Shown: in pieces, positions 45,571 to 54,524 of the stretch | Position numbering within the stretch: the first letter of the stretch is position 1 | How the letters are laid out: each line of letters starts with the position of its first letter | DNA from: Phycisphaeraceae bacterium | Lineage (GTDB): Bacteria > Planctomycetota > Phycisphaerae > Phycisphaerales > Phycisphaeraceae | Direction of reading: 5' to 3' | DNA length: 64,000 nucleotides | NCBI GenBank assembly: GCA_002716625.1 | Contig: PBAS01000055.1 | Span: forward strand, 1 to 64,000 | Made by a program: the position numbers and the translations under genes | The notes under the pieces: generated by a model | What the model was told of the DNA's origin: nothing | What the model saw: the letters and a program-made list of their open reading frames with translations, nothing else | Database searches by the model: none

Positions 45571-47370
45571 CTACTGTGCAGAATTTTCTTTACTGAGTCC
45601 CGAGTCGGCACCATAGGTGCGTTTTGCTGGTGGCCACTTCGTGATTGTCACGGGTTTGTAATCGATGCGCGGCTTGGCATCGTCGCCATCGTGATAAGTC
45701 ATCGAATGATTCAAGAACTTTTCGTCATCACGGCCAGTGTAGTCAAGACGTTGATGAGAACCGCGCGACTCGGTTCTCGCTAATGCTGAATGGGCAATTG
45801 CCTGCGCAACATCAATCATGTAATCCAGCTCGATGGCTGCTGTAAGTTCCGTATTAAAACTAAGCGTATGATCATCCAGTGACAACTTCTTGAACCGTTC
45901 CCGCAACTCTGCAAGCTTGTTACAGGTCGCGGTCAAGGACTTTTCATCCCTGTAAATGCCCGCACCACCCTCCATTGCTTCATGCATTTCATTTCGAATT
46001 GTTACGATCCGCTCGGTTCCACCTGTTTTATTGATGTAATCGCGGCTAATTCTTTTTTGTTCATCATCAGCCTGCTTCTCAAGGGTGTTGACATTGACTT
46101 CAGGGTTGTCGGTGGCATAACGAGCCGCCCCATGGCCAGCACGGGCGCCAAAAACCAACAGCTCTGTCAAAGAGTTGGACCCAAGGCGATTGGCACCATT
46201 AAGTGATACACAGGCACATTCACCCGCTGCAAACAATCCGCTAATTGATGTGGCGCCTTCGATGTCTGTATCAATCCCCCCCATCACATAATGCACGACC
46301 GGCCGGACCGGAATGGGCTCGTGAACAGGATCCACACCGGCATAATTTGTTGAAAGCTCGCGGACAAACGGAATCTTCTTATCGATCTTCTTTTTTCCCA
46401 AATGCCGCAAATCCAAATAGACCACATGCCCATATTTAGTCTCGATCGTGTTCCCCTTCTCCATCTCATGGATAAAACATTGGCTTAACTTGTCACGCGG
46501 TCCCAATTCCATAGTTCGCTTTTGTGGATGGCTTGGATCGTTCACGTCAAGTGGATTACCCAGGTCATAATCCTTTAAATATCGATCGCCGTGCTTGTTC
46601 ACCAAGATCCCACCTTCGCCTCGTGATGCTTCTGTAATCAGGATGCCGGTCCCGGGTAGGCCTGTTGGATGGTATTGGATAAACTCCATGTCCTTGAGTG
46701 CCACGCCAGCACGGTAGGCCATCGACATACCATCCCCATTCTTGATTGCGCCATTGGTGGTAAATGGGAATACACGACCCGCCCCACCGGTACAGATGAT
46801 GACCGATTTTCCCAAGACTGCATGCATCTGGCCCGTGCGAAGTTCTATTGCTGCCGTACCACAACACCGGCCTTCGTCGATTAGAAGTTTTGTGGCAAAG
46901 TGTTCGTCATAACGTGTGATATTCTTGTATTTCAAGGTGGTCTGAAACAATGAATGGAGCATATGGAACCCGGTTTTGTCCGCAGCAAACCAGGTGCGCT
47001 CAATCTTCATCCCGCCAAAAGGACGCACCGCGACGGATCCATCGGGATCACGACTCCAAGGGCAGCCCCAATGCTCCAGTTGGAGCATCTCGCGTGGCGC
47101 TTCATTGACAAACAGTTCAACTGCATCCTGGTCGGCAAGCCAATCTGAGCCACTAATTGTGTCATAGATATGATCCTCAAGACTATCATTTGGCTTAATC
47201 ACCGCAGCAGCACCGCCTTCAGCTGCCACTGTGTGGCTACGCATGGGATAGACCTTGGAGACCATGGCCACAGAAAATTGGGGATTGTGCTCAGCAATTG
47301 CAATAGCAGCACGTAAACCTGCACCACCGCCACCAACAATAACCACATCATGGATAACCGAATTAGACAA
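45571..47370 (-). CDS. sdhA: Succinate dehydrogenase/fumarate reductase flavoprotein subunit
   Basis: A 599-residue flavoprotein. [15 protein letters not shown] binds [12 protein letters not shown] is the FAD-linking histidine motif, and [21 protein letters not shown] with [10 protein letters not shown] completes the active site. It oxidises succinate to fumarate at the membrane. TTG was chosen because GAGGT lies about seven bases upstream; a GTG six codons earlier is the alternative. sdhB and sdhC are not beside it: upstream lies about 500 bases of apparently non-coding DNA. Confidence 0.93.
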   Translation of the reverse strand: MSNSVIHDVVIVGGGGAGLRAAIAIAEHNPQFSVAMVSKVYPMRSHTVAAEGGAAAVIKPNDSLEDHIYDTISGSDWLADQDAVELFVNEAPREMLQLEHWGCPWSRDPDGSVAVRPFGGMKIERTWFAADKTGFHMLHSLFQTTLKYKNITRYDEHFATKLLIDEGRCCGTAAIELRTGQMHAVLGKSVIICTGGAGRVFPFTTNGAIKNGDGMSMAYRAGVALKDMEFIQYHPTGLPGTGILITEASRGEGGILVNKHGDRYLKDYDLGNPLDVNDPSHPQKRTMELGPRDKLSQCFIHEMEKGNTIETKYGHVVYLDLRHLGKKKIDKKIPFVRELSTNYAGVDPVHEPIPVRPVVHYVMGGIDTDIEGATSISGLFAAGECACVSLNGANRLGSNSLTELLVFGARAGHGAARYATDNPEVNVNTLEKQADDEQKRISRDYINKTGGTERIVTIRNEMHEAMEGGAGIYRDEKSLTATCNKLAELRERFKKLSLDDHTLSFNTELTAAIELDYMIDVAQAIAHSALARTESRGSHQRLDYTGRDDEKFLNHSMTYHDGDDAKPRIDYKPVTITKWPPAKRTYGADSGLSKENSAQ

Positions 47371-47892
47371 GGAAATACCTCTTTTCACTTTGCTTGATTA
47401 CTATGGATCAGTACGCATGCGCCATGATGACGGTTTGCCCAATCCGATTCCAACCGAATACATTCCTCTAGGCTTATATTGCTACTGTGGGACATTCTGG
47501 CGACCATACCCTTCCCCCGAAAATCATCGAAACCCTTCGTCCAAGCCGCATTGTGACTCATCCGAAGACGGAACCGAATGCTGCCGTTCCCTAGTGATAT
47601 TTATCCATTTGGGTCATATTTGTAAAAAACCGTACCTCATCCATTTTTCAATTACCCGCATGGCCTCATTGCCTGCCTACCATCACATCAGCCACATGGT
47701 CATACCGCGGCAGTCCCAAAGCTTACCGACTTTCCACTTTGGCCAAAAGCGAGCAACCCATGAACCGCCCTTCATGCAGACGCCACTACCGAGGCCACCG
47801 AAGTTCCCGCCGGCCAACATCTCCGGTTTCAGGGCATACTGGAGATCCGCATCACCACGAGAGTTAGGGCTTGTGGCATAACGGTCACTCTA
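47371..47892. other. Intergenic region upstream of sdhA, no gene recognised
   Basis: About 520 bases between two leftward genes. A plus-strand frame spans most of it but overlaps the sdhA start and has no family resemblance. A short minus-strand open stretch near 47690-47889 lacks a start codon close to its beginning. sdhB/sdhC are not here. Confidence 0.5.
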
Positions 47893-48321
47893 CTATGGCG
47901 ACTTCTCGGCCAGTTCTGCCTCCTGGGCAGGAACAATATACTTGTCGAAATACCAGGCACTTGCACGATCCAGGATAAAAAACAACCCCACCCCCAAGAC
48001 CGCAATCAAGGTACTCAATAGAATCAAATTCATACGTTTACGTTTAGGATCGAGCGAGCACTGATCCTGCTTGCGCTTGTAGATCACCAGCCCAACGAGA
48101 CCGATCATCACTGCCATGCTGCGGAGGATCCATTTACCCACCCCCCCCGACCCCTCGTAGAAGAAGTCTGCAAATGAGATCGCCCAGACTCCCCCGGCAA
48201 GCCCGAGCATGAACAGCACGGCGGGGGCCACGCAGCAGACAATTCCCGCCAGACCTGCTGCGGCGGCAACCTTTGTCGCAAATTTCCAAATGCTTGGCTG
48301 CCCAGGCTCAGCTTGATCCAT
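47893..48321 (-). CDS. Small membrane protein with CC motif (MerT-like appearance)
   Basis: A 142-residue protein with three to four hydrophobic helices. Helix 1 contains GIVCCVAPAVLFMLGLAGG, a vicinal cysteine pair followed by Pro in a glycine-rich helix, as in MerT-type metal transporters. The loop after helix 2 is basic (YKRKQDQ, DPKRKRM). ATG reading MDQAEPGQ was preferred to a far upstream start, since the preceding 103 codons show no protein character and fall in the divergent promoter region. No mer regulator or MerP is nearby, so the role is open. Confidence 0.6.
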   Translation of the reverse strand: MDQAEPGQPSIWKFATKVAAAAGLAGIVCCVAPAVLFMLGLAGGVWAISFADFFYEGSGGVGKWILRSMAVMIGLVGLVIYKRKQDQCSLDPKRKRMNLILLSTLIAVLGVGLFFILDRASAWYFDKYIVPAQEAELAEKSP

Positions 48322-48411
48322 AGCACTTATTTTGTCCAACTGTTTAATGGTCACAATACTGTCATTATAGCGATAACGATGTTTCCCCCGTTGAATATAG
48401 GGACCCCCGAG

Positions 48412-48423
48412 TATACGCGTATA
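48412..48423. repeat. 12-base perfect palindrome in the prp divergent region
   Basis: TATACGCGTATA lies about 150 bases before the prp leader, between the divergent promoters. It is a possible operator half-site pair; no matching second copy was seen. Confidence 0.3.
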
Positions 48424-48561
48424 ACAGTGCCTGTCTGGATCTAAACAATTTTTTCGCTTCACCAGCAAATCTATTTGGGCCATTTCTTGCTCGCGTAACG
48501 ACTCAAAATCACCGATATAATCGACTGATAGCTCATTAAAATAAACAATAGAGGTGATATC

Positions 48562-48600
48562 TTGAAAACCATACCCGTTAAGGATAATCAGGCAATTTGA
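48562..48600 (+). CDS. 12-codon upstream ORF coupled to prpB
   Basis: TTG with GAGG seven bases upstream opens a 12-codon frame (KTIPVKDNQAI after the start) whose TGA overlaps the prpB start as TTGA. prpB has its own stop codon 12 bases upstream in frame and a poorly spaced Shine-Dalgarno, so re-initiation from this short frame is a plausible way to translate it. No attenuator-type codon run is seen. Confidence 0.4.
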   Translation: MKTIPVKDNQAI

Positions 48601-49490
48601 ACAGCCCAGTTGGAAATACAGCCGGGGCATGTTTACGCGATGCAGTTAAATCTGAACACCCGCTACAGGTTGTGGGTGTGATCAATGCCTACTGTGCACG
48701 ACTTGCCGAACGAGTAGGTTTCAAGGCGCTCTATCTATCAGGCGCTGGAGTCGCAAACGCATCATGTGGTATTCCGGATCTGGGAACTACAACCCTTGAT
48801 GACGTGTTAACGGATGTCCGGCGGATTACCTCCGCAACCAAGCTGCCCGTTCTTGTTGATGCAGATACCGGCTGGGAAGATAGCGTAGGGATTCATGAGA
48901 CCACTCGATGCCTGATCGATGCTGGTGCTGCTGGATTCCATCTTGAAGATCAGGTCCCGGCCAAACGCTGTGGGCATCGCCCTGGTAAAGTGTTGGTGTC
49001 AATTGATGACATGGTTGACCGGTTGGCCGGTGCCGTCGCCAGCCGAAAAGACAACCCGTTCGTGATCATGGCGCGAACTGATGCCGTGCAGGTTGAAGGC
49101 CTAGATGAGGCAATAGGCCGCGCAGATCGTTACGTTCACGCTGGCGCTGATATGATCTTTGCTGAAGCGTTGACCGACCTGAAGGACATGGAGTGCTTTG
49201 CCAAAGCAATTAATGCACCGGTGCTTGCAAATTTGACCGAATTTGGAAGGACACCGATGTTCTCATTAGATGAGATGCGGGCTACGGGTATTCGCTTGGT
49301 ACTCTATCCACTCTCCGCGTTTCGCGCCATGAGCGCAGCAGCTCAAAACACCTACCACACAATCCGAAAATCCGGCACACAATCCAGCCTCTTGAATACA
49401 ATGCAAACTCGTGAGGAACTATATGATGTACTGGATTACTATGAGCATGAACTTCAAATCAATCACGCCCTAACCGAAAAAAAGCAATGA
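48597..49490 (+). CDS. prpB: 2-methylisocitrate lyase
   Basis: A 297-residue PEP mutase/isocitrate lyase-type barrel that splits 2-methylisocitrate into pyruvate and succinate. The catalytic signature is KRCGH (123-127, Cys125), and metal ligands lie in VDADTGWED (87-95). The start is TTG; an in-frame TAA 12 bases upstream rules out a longer form. Its stop overlaps the prpC start by four bases. It is the first structural gene of the propionate operon. Confidence 0.94.
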   Translation: MNSPVGNTAGACLRDAVKSEHPLQVVGVINAYCARLAERVGFKALYLSGAGVANASCGIPDLGTTTLDDVLTDVRRITSATKLPVLVDADTGWEDSVGIHETTRCLIDAGAAGFHLEDQVPAKRCGHRPGKVLVSIDDMVDRLAGAVASRKDNPFVIMARTDAVQVEGLDEAIGRADRYVHAGADMIFAEALTDLKDMECFAKAINAPVLANLTEFGRTPMFSLDEMRATGIRLVLYPLSAFRAMSAAAQNTYHTIRKSGTQSSLLNTMQTREELYDVLDYYEHELQINHALTEKKQ

Positions 49491-50629
49491 CAGATAAACC
49501 TAAAGACACGAAAACCGGGGGGCTGGCTGGTGTTGTTGCCGGCAAAACATCCATCGCTACTGTCGGCAAAGAAGGTGCTGGCTTAACCTATTTTGGCTAT
49601 GACATTGAAGATTTAGCAGGGAACGCCTCCTTTGAGGAAGTAGCCTATCTTTTACTTTATGATGAGATGCCCTCACAGAAAGAATTAGATGATTTTAGAA
49701 CCCGCTTAATCAATAGTCGAGATATACCCAAACCACTAGCAGACACGTTGGAGAACATTCCAGCAACTGCGCATCCGATGGATGTACTGCGTACCGGTTG
49801 TTCCATGCTGGGCTGCATTGAGCCAGAAAATAATTTCAATAACCAACATACTATTGCAGAACGTCTTCTAGCTGTATTTCCTTCAATACTCCTCTATTGG
49901 CATCACTTTTCAGAAAATAATCGCCGTATCGAAACACGATCCGATGCCCCATCAATCGCAGGGCATTTTTTAAATCTGCTCCACGGCCAACCTCCTAATA
50001 AAATGTTCGAGCAAGCAATGGATGTGTCGCTGACACTTTATGCCGAACATGAATTCAATGCATCAACCTTCGCCGCCCGCGTCTCAACGGCAACACTATC
50101 CGATTTCTACTCTGGAATCACCGCAGCGATTGGCACCCTGCGTGGCCCATTGCACGGTGGCGCCAATGAAGCGGCCATGGCCCTTATTGACCGCTTTAAA
50201 ACACCTGATGAAGCCGAGGATGGCACACTCAAGGCGCTGGCTAATAAAGAACTCATCATGGGATTTGGCCATCGTGTGTACCGTGATAATGATCCACGAT
50301 CGAACATCATCAAATCATGGGCGCAACAGTTGGCTGCCAAAACCGGGGATACGCGACTTTACCCTGTCTCCCAGCGCATTGAGAAGGTAATGTGGGATGA
50401 GAAGAAGCTGTTTCCGAACCTTGATTTCTATAGCGCCTCGGCTTACCACTTCATGGGAATTCCAGTTCCCATGTTTACCCCCATCTTCGTATGTTCGCGC
50501 ATCGCCGGCTGGGCTGCCCATATGATCGAGCAGCGTGCTGACAATAAGCTTATTCGGCCCGTGGCAGATTATGTTGGGCCCAAACCCAGATCCGTTGTGC
50601 CGATCGACCAACGACCGTCGAGCAGGTAG
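49487..50629 (+). CDS. prpC: 2-methylcitrate synthase
   Basis: A 380-residue citrate synthase-family enzyme condensing propionyl-CoA with oxaloacetate. Catalytic histidines lie in [12 protein letters not shown] and [13 protein letters not shown] and the Asp in NLDFYSAS. The short form without the type II N-terminal domain, and its place between prpB and prpD, argue for the methylcitrate role rather than the TCA cycle, which the gene at 18717 covers. It overlaps prpB by four bases. Confidence 0.93.
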   Translation: MTDKPKDTKTGGLAGVVAGKTSIATVGKEGAGLTYFGYDIEDLAGNASFEEVAYLLLYDEMPSQKELDDFRTRLINSRDIPKPLADTLENIPATAHPMDVLRTGCSMLGCIEPENNFNNQHTIAERLLAVFPSILLYWHHFSENNRRIETRSDAPSIAGHFLNLLHGQPPNKMFEQAMDVSLTLYAEHEFNASTFAARVSTATLSDFYSGITAAIGTLRGPLHGGANEAAMALIDRFKTPDEAEDGTLKALANKELIMGFGHRVYRDNDPRSNIIKSWAQQLAAKTGDTRLYPVSQRIEKVMWDEKKLFPNLDFYSASAYHFMGIPVPMFTPIFVCSRIAGWAAHMIEQRADNKLIRPVADYVGPKPRSVVPIDQRPSSR

Positions 50630-50636
50630 TTGCCGC

Positions 50637-52058
50637 TTGGATCAAAAGCCCCAAACCCCCGATAAACTTCTCACTGATATCGCTGATTACGTTGCCGATC
50701 ATCAGGTCGACAGTGAGTTAGCTTACAACACAGCCCGCTGGTGCCTGATGGACAGTATCGGCTGCGGCTTGCTGGCGCTACGGTTCCCCGCCTGCACAAA
50801 GCTCATGGGACCCCTGACTCCACATCCCACGACACCCCCTGGCGGAGTTCCGGTTCCTGGGACCAACTATCGTTTGGATCCTGTCAAGGCCGCATTCGAT
50901 ATTGGGTGTATGATTCGCTGGCTGGATTATAACGATACATGGCTTGCCGCTGAGTGGGGGCATCCATCCGACAATCTTGGTGCCCTATTGGCTTGTTCTG
51001 ATTACCGCTGTCGTTATGAAGATACACCGCTTGTCGTGCGTGATGTCCTTACCGCCATGATCAAGGCCTATGAAATTCAAGGTGTTCTTGCCCTGGAGAA
51101 TGCATTTAATCAGGTAGGGCTTGATCATGTCCTGCTTGTACGTGTGGCCAGCACCGCAGTTGCCACGCAGCTACTGGGCGGTAGCCATCAACAGACCGTC
51201 CATGCGGTGTCCAACGCATGGCTGGATGGCGGGGCTCTACGCGCCTATCGCCATAAGCCCAACACCGGCCGGCGCAAAAGCTGGGCTGCCGGCGATGCAA
51301 CAAGTCGCGCAGTCCGTCTTGCGTTTATGGCACGGGGTGGGGAAATGGGATATCCAACAGCGCTAAGTGCCAAGACATGGGGCTTCTGTGATGCGTTATT
51401 GGGTGGCAATCAACTGAGTGTGAGCCAACCATTTAGCACCTACGTGATGGAAAACATCCTTTTCAAAGTATCATTTCCTGCCGAGTTTCATGCCCAAACC
51501 GCTGTGGAAGCTGCCTTGAAACTACACCCAACCATTCGCGACCGCTTGGGTGGGATCCAAAAAATAAAAATCGAGACGCAGTCCGCAGCTGTTCGCATCA
51601 TTGATAAAACTGGAGCACTACATAACCCTGCTGATCGTGATCATTGCCTTCAATACATGATTGCCATTGGACTGCTGCACGGCACCCTCACAGCCAACCA
51701 TTACGAAGAGGAAACCGCCGCCGACCCACGCATCGATCGTCTTCGCCAGAAAATGGAGGTGGTAGAGAACCCGGCCTACTCAAGGGACTACCTTGATCCT
51801 GACAAAAGATCCATTGCAAATAGCATCCAGATATTCTTTGATGATGGGACTGTCTCGGATTTGGTTTCGGTGGAATACCCAATCGGACACCAGCGACGCC
51901 GTGATGAATGTATTCCACTACTCAAAATGAAGTTTAAATCAAACCTAAATCCAAGTGGAAAAGATTCTCAAAATAAAATGCTGTGTTCTCTTTTCGAAGA
52001 TCCACAACGGTTGGATGAAATGCCTGTCACCAACTTCATGAATCTACTACAAGCATAG
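50637..52058 (+). CDS. prpD: 2-methylcitrate dehydratase
   Basis: A 473-residue MmgE/PrpD-family protein. It converts 2-methylcitrate to 2-methyl-cis-aconitate. Recognisable family stretches are [27 protein letters not shown] and [17 protein letters not shown] was chosen because it lies eight bases after the prpC stop with AGGTAG upstream; an open frame reaches into prpC but is not expected to be used. An aconitase-type AcnD is not next to it, fitting the PrpD-only route with a general aconitase. Confidence 0.9.
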   Translation: MDQKPQTPDKLLTDIADYVADHQVDSELAYNTARWCLMDSIGCGLLALRFPACTKLMGPLTPHPTTPPGGVPVPGTNYRLDPVKAAFDIGCMIRWLDYNDTWLAAEWGHPSDNLGALLACSDYRCRYEDTPLVVRDVLTAMIKAYEIQGVLALENAFNQVGLDHVLLVRVASTAVATQLLGGSHQQTVHAVSNAWLDGGALRAYRHKPNTGRRKSWAAGDATSRAVRLAFMARGGEMGYPTALSAKTWGFCDALLGGNQLSVSQPFSTYVMENILFKVSFPAEFHAQTAVEAALKLHPTIRDRLGGIQKIKIETQSAAVRIIDKTGALHNPADRDHCLQYMIAIGLLHGTLTANHYEEETAADPRIDRLRQKMEVVENPAYSRDYLDPDKRSIANSIQIFFDDGTVSDLVSVEYPIGHQRRRDECIPLLKMKFKSNLNPSGKDSQNKMLCSLFEDPQRLDEMPVTNFMNLLQA

Positions 52059-52175
52059 ACCGAAGAAGCGATGATCGTGCCAATCCAAAAGAACATATAC
52101 GAGTACGCCTGATCAGACACTTGAATGCCAAATCATTCATCACCTTCACTGGATTCAAGACAGAACAGACCACAG

Positions 52176-52433
52176 CTATTGTTCAAATGCTGCTTCCAAC
52201 TCCTGCCGTAATGCCTCGGCAACCTCCTTTGCTGAACCTTCACGCTGCACCTTCTTCCCCCACTTCCAACCCTCAAGATATTCGTCTGAACCGGCAAGCC
52301 CTCGTTTCATTGCCTCTTCATCAATCTTTTCCTGGAAGCGAGGTGACAACTCAAACTGCACACGTCCTTCATCGTCCTTTACACGAATCTGTGCGGGTAT
52401 TTCGTGCCATGAAAGTATCTGGTATTCAGCCAT
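52176..52433 (-). CDS. Small PF13769-type (virulence factor family) protein
   Basis: An 85-residue cytosolic protein. It starts MAEYQILSWHEIPAQI, then shows FELSPRFQEKIDEEAMKRGL and DEYLEGWKWG, the full pattern of the small family named virulence factor in Pfam. The function is not established; it often lies near one-carbon or propionate genes. ATG was chosen since the 29 upstream codons lack family resemblance. Confidence 0.75.
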   Translation of the reverse strand: MAEYQILSWHEIPAQIRVKDDEGRVQFELSPRFQEKIDEEAMKRGLAGSDEYLEGWKWGKKVQREGSAKEVAEALRQELEAAFEQ

Positions 52434-52581
52434 TAGGTCGGTATCCCGTGAATTTAGGTGATTACAAGAGGCTCTATCATACAACATATGCGCACAACGG
52501 CACCGCGCCACCCATGGCAAGATTGGATAATCGCCAGTCTAACTGCTTCATGAACCATGAATAGGCTATAAGTCGGGGGAA

Positions 52582-54042
52582 TTACCCAGCTAGATGTGAA
52601 AGTAGATTATCAAGAGGAACTGTTGCAAACGTAGTTGCCGAGTCGCTGACTGCATAAGGGATAACCACTTGGCCGTTATGGATCAACGCTCCACAGGAGT
52701 ACACCACATTGGGCACATAGCCATCACGTTCACCTTCCGTAGGCACCAACATTGGTTCACGTAGCTGGCCGATAATCTTTGACGGGTCATTCAAGTCAAG
52801 GAGAGATGCCCCAATACAGTACTGTCGCATCGGCCCAACGCCATGCGTGAGCAAGAGCCATCCAGCTTCTGTTTCCAATGGAGATCCGCAATTACCAATT
52901 TGAACGAACTCCCAAGGGAATCTAGGTGTTTGAAGAATCCGAGCCTCATTCCAGAATCGGATGTTGTCCGACCTCATGAGATAGAGATTCTCGCCATCAA
53001 TACGAGAAATATTCATAAACCAACCGTCAATACGCCGCGGGAACAAGGCCATGCCTTTGTTTTGGGCATACCGCCCATTCATCGTATGAACCTTCACGGA
53101 CTGAAAATCTTCCGTCTCAATAATCTGCGGCAGAATGCAATGGCCGTTATATGCAGTGTAGGTACCAAAATATAAGACCGATCCATCATCTTCAATAAAC
53201 CGGACGAGCCTCACATCCTCAATACCATGCGATTCATTTTCAGATGACGGGAAAATAACTAATTCAGATGGATCTGCATCCGGCGGCACCTTTAGATGAT
53301 AGTTTGACCGTGCCAACCAGATCATATTGTCTGACGTTTCCTGCAACGCCTGCGGCACTTCAAGCTCATTACGCAGACCATCGATCACATCATTAAGTCC
53401 AGACATAGGAAATTGAGGGTCCAGTCGATCTAGAATAGATTGAGCCAGTTGGTTATATGCCCCCATTTCGTCCAGTTTCAGCCTGAATGTCTTATTGTCG
53501 TAAAGACGATCCTCAACTACACGTACGCGACGCGCAAAACGACTTGGTGGGTCAAAACGTAAAACACCCTTCCGATCGAGAATACCGGTACGAAAAACAA
53601 TCGAGGAAATATGCCCTTCACCGGTTGCACGCAGACTCATTAAAAAACGCATTGCACCATCTGGCACAGCGCCCTGATTTGGTGCTTGAACAATTGAAGG
53701 ATTGAATAGTGCGGCCGCTTCGATAGCATACTCCATCGTGAAGTACGCGCCGATCAACAACTGTCTTTGTAGGTCGATATAACCATTAAGTGGTAAATGA
53801 TTACCCAAGCGTACGTAATGCTCGCTTAGCACAGATTCAATATCATGATGACGAGAACTAAAATTGCGCAACACCTGATCCAGTAGATCGTCGACTTCAA
53901 CATCTGACAACTCCATTACGCGTTGCACAATGGACTTAGCGCGATGCTCATCACCCGGGAAAAAAAAACGAGTCATCACCCGACTATCATCAGCAGCAAA
54001 CCGCTGGGGAACACGGCAAACTTCAAGGGCTGCTTCATGCAT
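52582..54042 (-). CDS. GH130-family glycoside phosphorylase/hydrolase
   Basis: A 486-residue five-bladed propeller enzyme of the GH130 mannoside family. Typical stretches are GIEDVRLVRF, GTYTAYNG, NKGMALFPRRIDG and GNCGSPLETEAGWLLLTHGVG, with YVPNVVYSCGA near the end. The long N-terminal region of about 180 residues (RVMTRFFFPGDEHRA onward) marks the extended subgroup. It probably phosphorolyses beta-mannosides taken up from outside. The start is uncertain: ATG chosen after TTG with no clear ribosome site. It is monocistronic. Confidence 0.85.
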   Translation of the reverse strand: MHEAALEVCRVPQRFAADDSRVMTRFFFPGDEHRAKSIVQRVMELSDVEVDDLLDQVLRNFSSRHHDIESVLSEHYVRLGNHLPLNGYIDLQRQLLIGAYFTMEYAIEAAALFNPSIVQAPNQGAVPDGAMRFLMSLRATGEGHISSIVFRTGILDRKGVLRFDPPSRFARRVRVVEDRLYDNKTFRLKLDEMGAYNQLAQSILDRLDPQFPMSGLNDVIDGLRNELEVPQALQETSDNMIWLARSNYHLKVPPDADPSELVIFPSSENESHGIEDVRLVRFIEDDGSVLYFGTYTAYNGHCILPQIIETEDFQSVKVHTMNGRYAQNKGMALFPRRIDGWFMNISRIDGENLYLMRSDNIRFWNEARILQTPRFPWEFVQIGNCGSPLETEAGWLLLTHGVGPMRQYCIGASLLDLNDPSKIIGQLREPMLVPTEGERDGYVPNVVYSCGALIHNGQVVIPYAVSDSATTFATVPLDNLLSHLAG

Positions 54043-54524
54043 CAAAATACATCCATATAAATGTAAACGACAAACAGCAATTATATACCTGAAATCAAGC
54101 GCAAAGTTCATTCGCCCGCAAAGTATCTACAGAAAATGAACATTAAAATGGTGCAATGGAATCAACATCGTCCGTATAAGATAGCAACGGTTCATTATCG
54201 GTCTTAATAATGTGAATTACGATCCTCTGGAAATGCGTTTTGATTTCATCATGACAGCAATGAGTATTTCATCTACAACCTTGGATGAACTGCTGAGCTG
54301 ATTGGCGTTATTGATTTCTTTGCGATATCACATTTCGATGACCCGCATTCAAACGCCTTTACCTGCCTCCGGATATTTATTATTCATAAGGCTTATACCA
54401 ATGTGCCTGAAGCGTATATCGTAAATCTGGATTGAGAAAATCCAAAGGCTTGTATAAGAACGGGGTGACGTTGAGTTACAGCAATCTCGATCTATTACAT
54501 CACCTGCCGTTTGTGGGGCAGATT
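54043..54524. other. Intergenic region, no gene recognised
   Basis: About 480 bases between two leftward genes. The right side follows the SecA-like stop and must end that operon, but no hairpin with T-run is visible; the left side should carry the GH130 promoter. Confidence 0.45.

Noticed and set aside
47255-47881. Plus-strand open frame of 208 codons over the sdhA start region
   Set aside because: It overlaps the sdhA 5' end on the opposite strand, has no ribosome site and no protein-like pattern.
47690-47889. Minus-strand open stretch rich in Gly and Trp downstream of the CC membrane protein
   Set aside because: It begins after a stop with no start codon near its beginning and matches no family I know. 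It could be a decayed gene end, but the evidence is too thin.
54043-54524. Possible small RNA or hidden gene between GH130 and SecA-like genes
   Set aside because: No conserved RNA motif, hairpin with T-run or coding pattern was visible.
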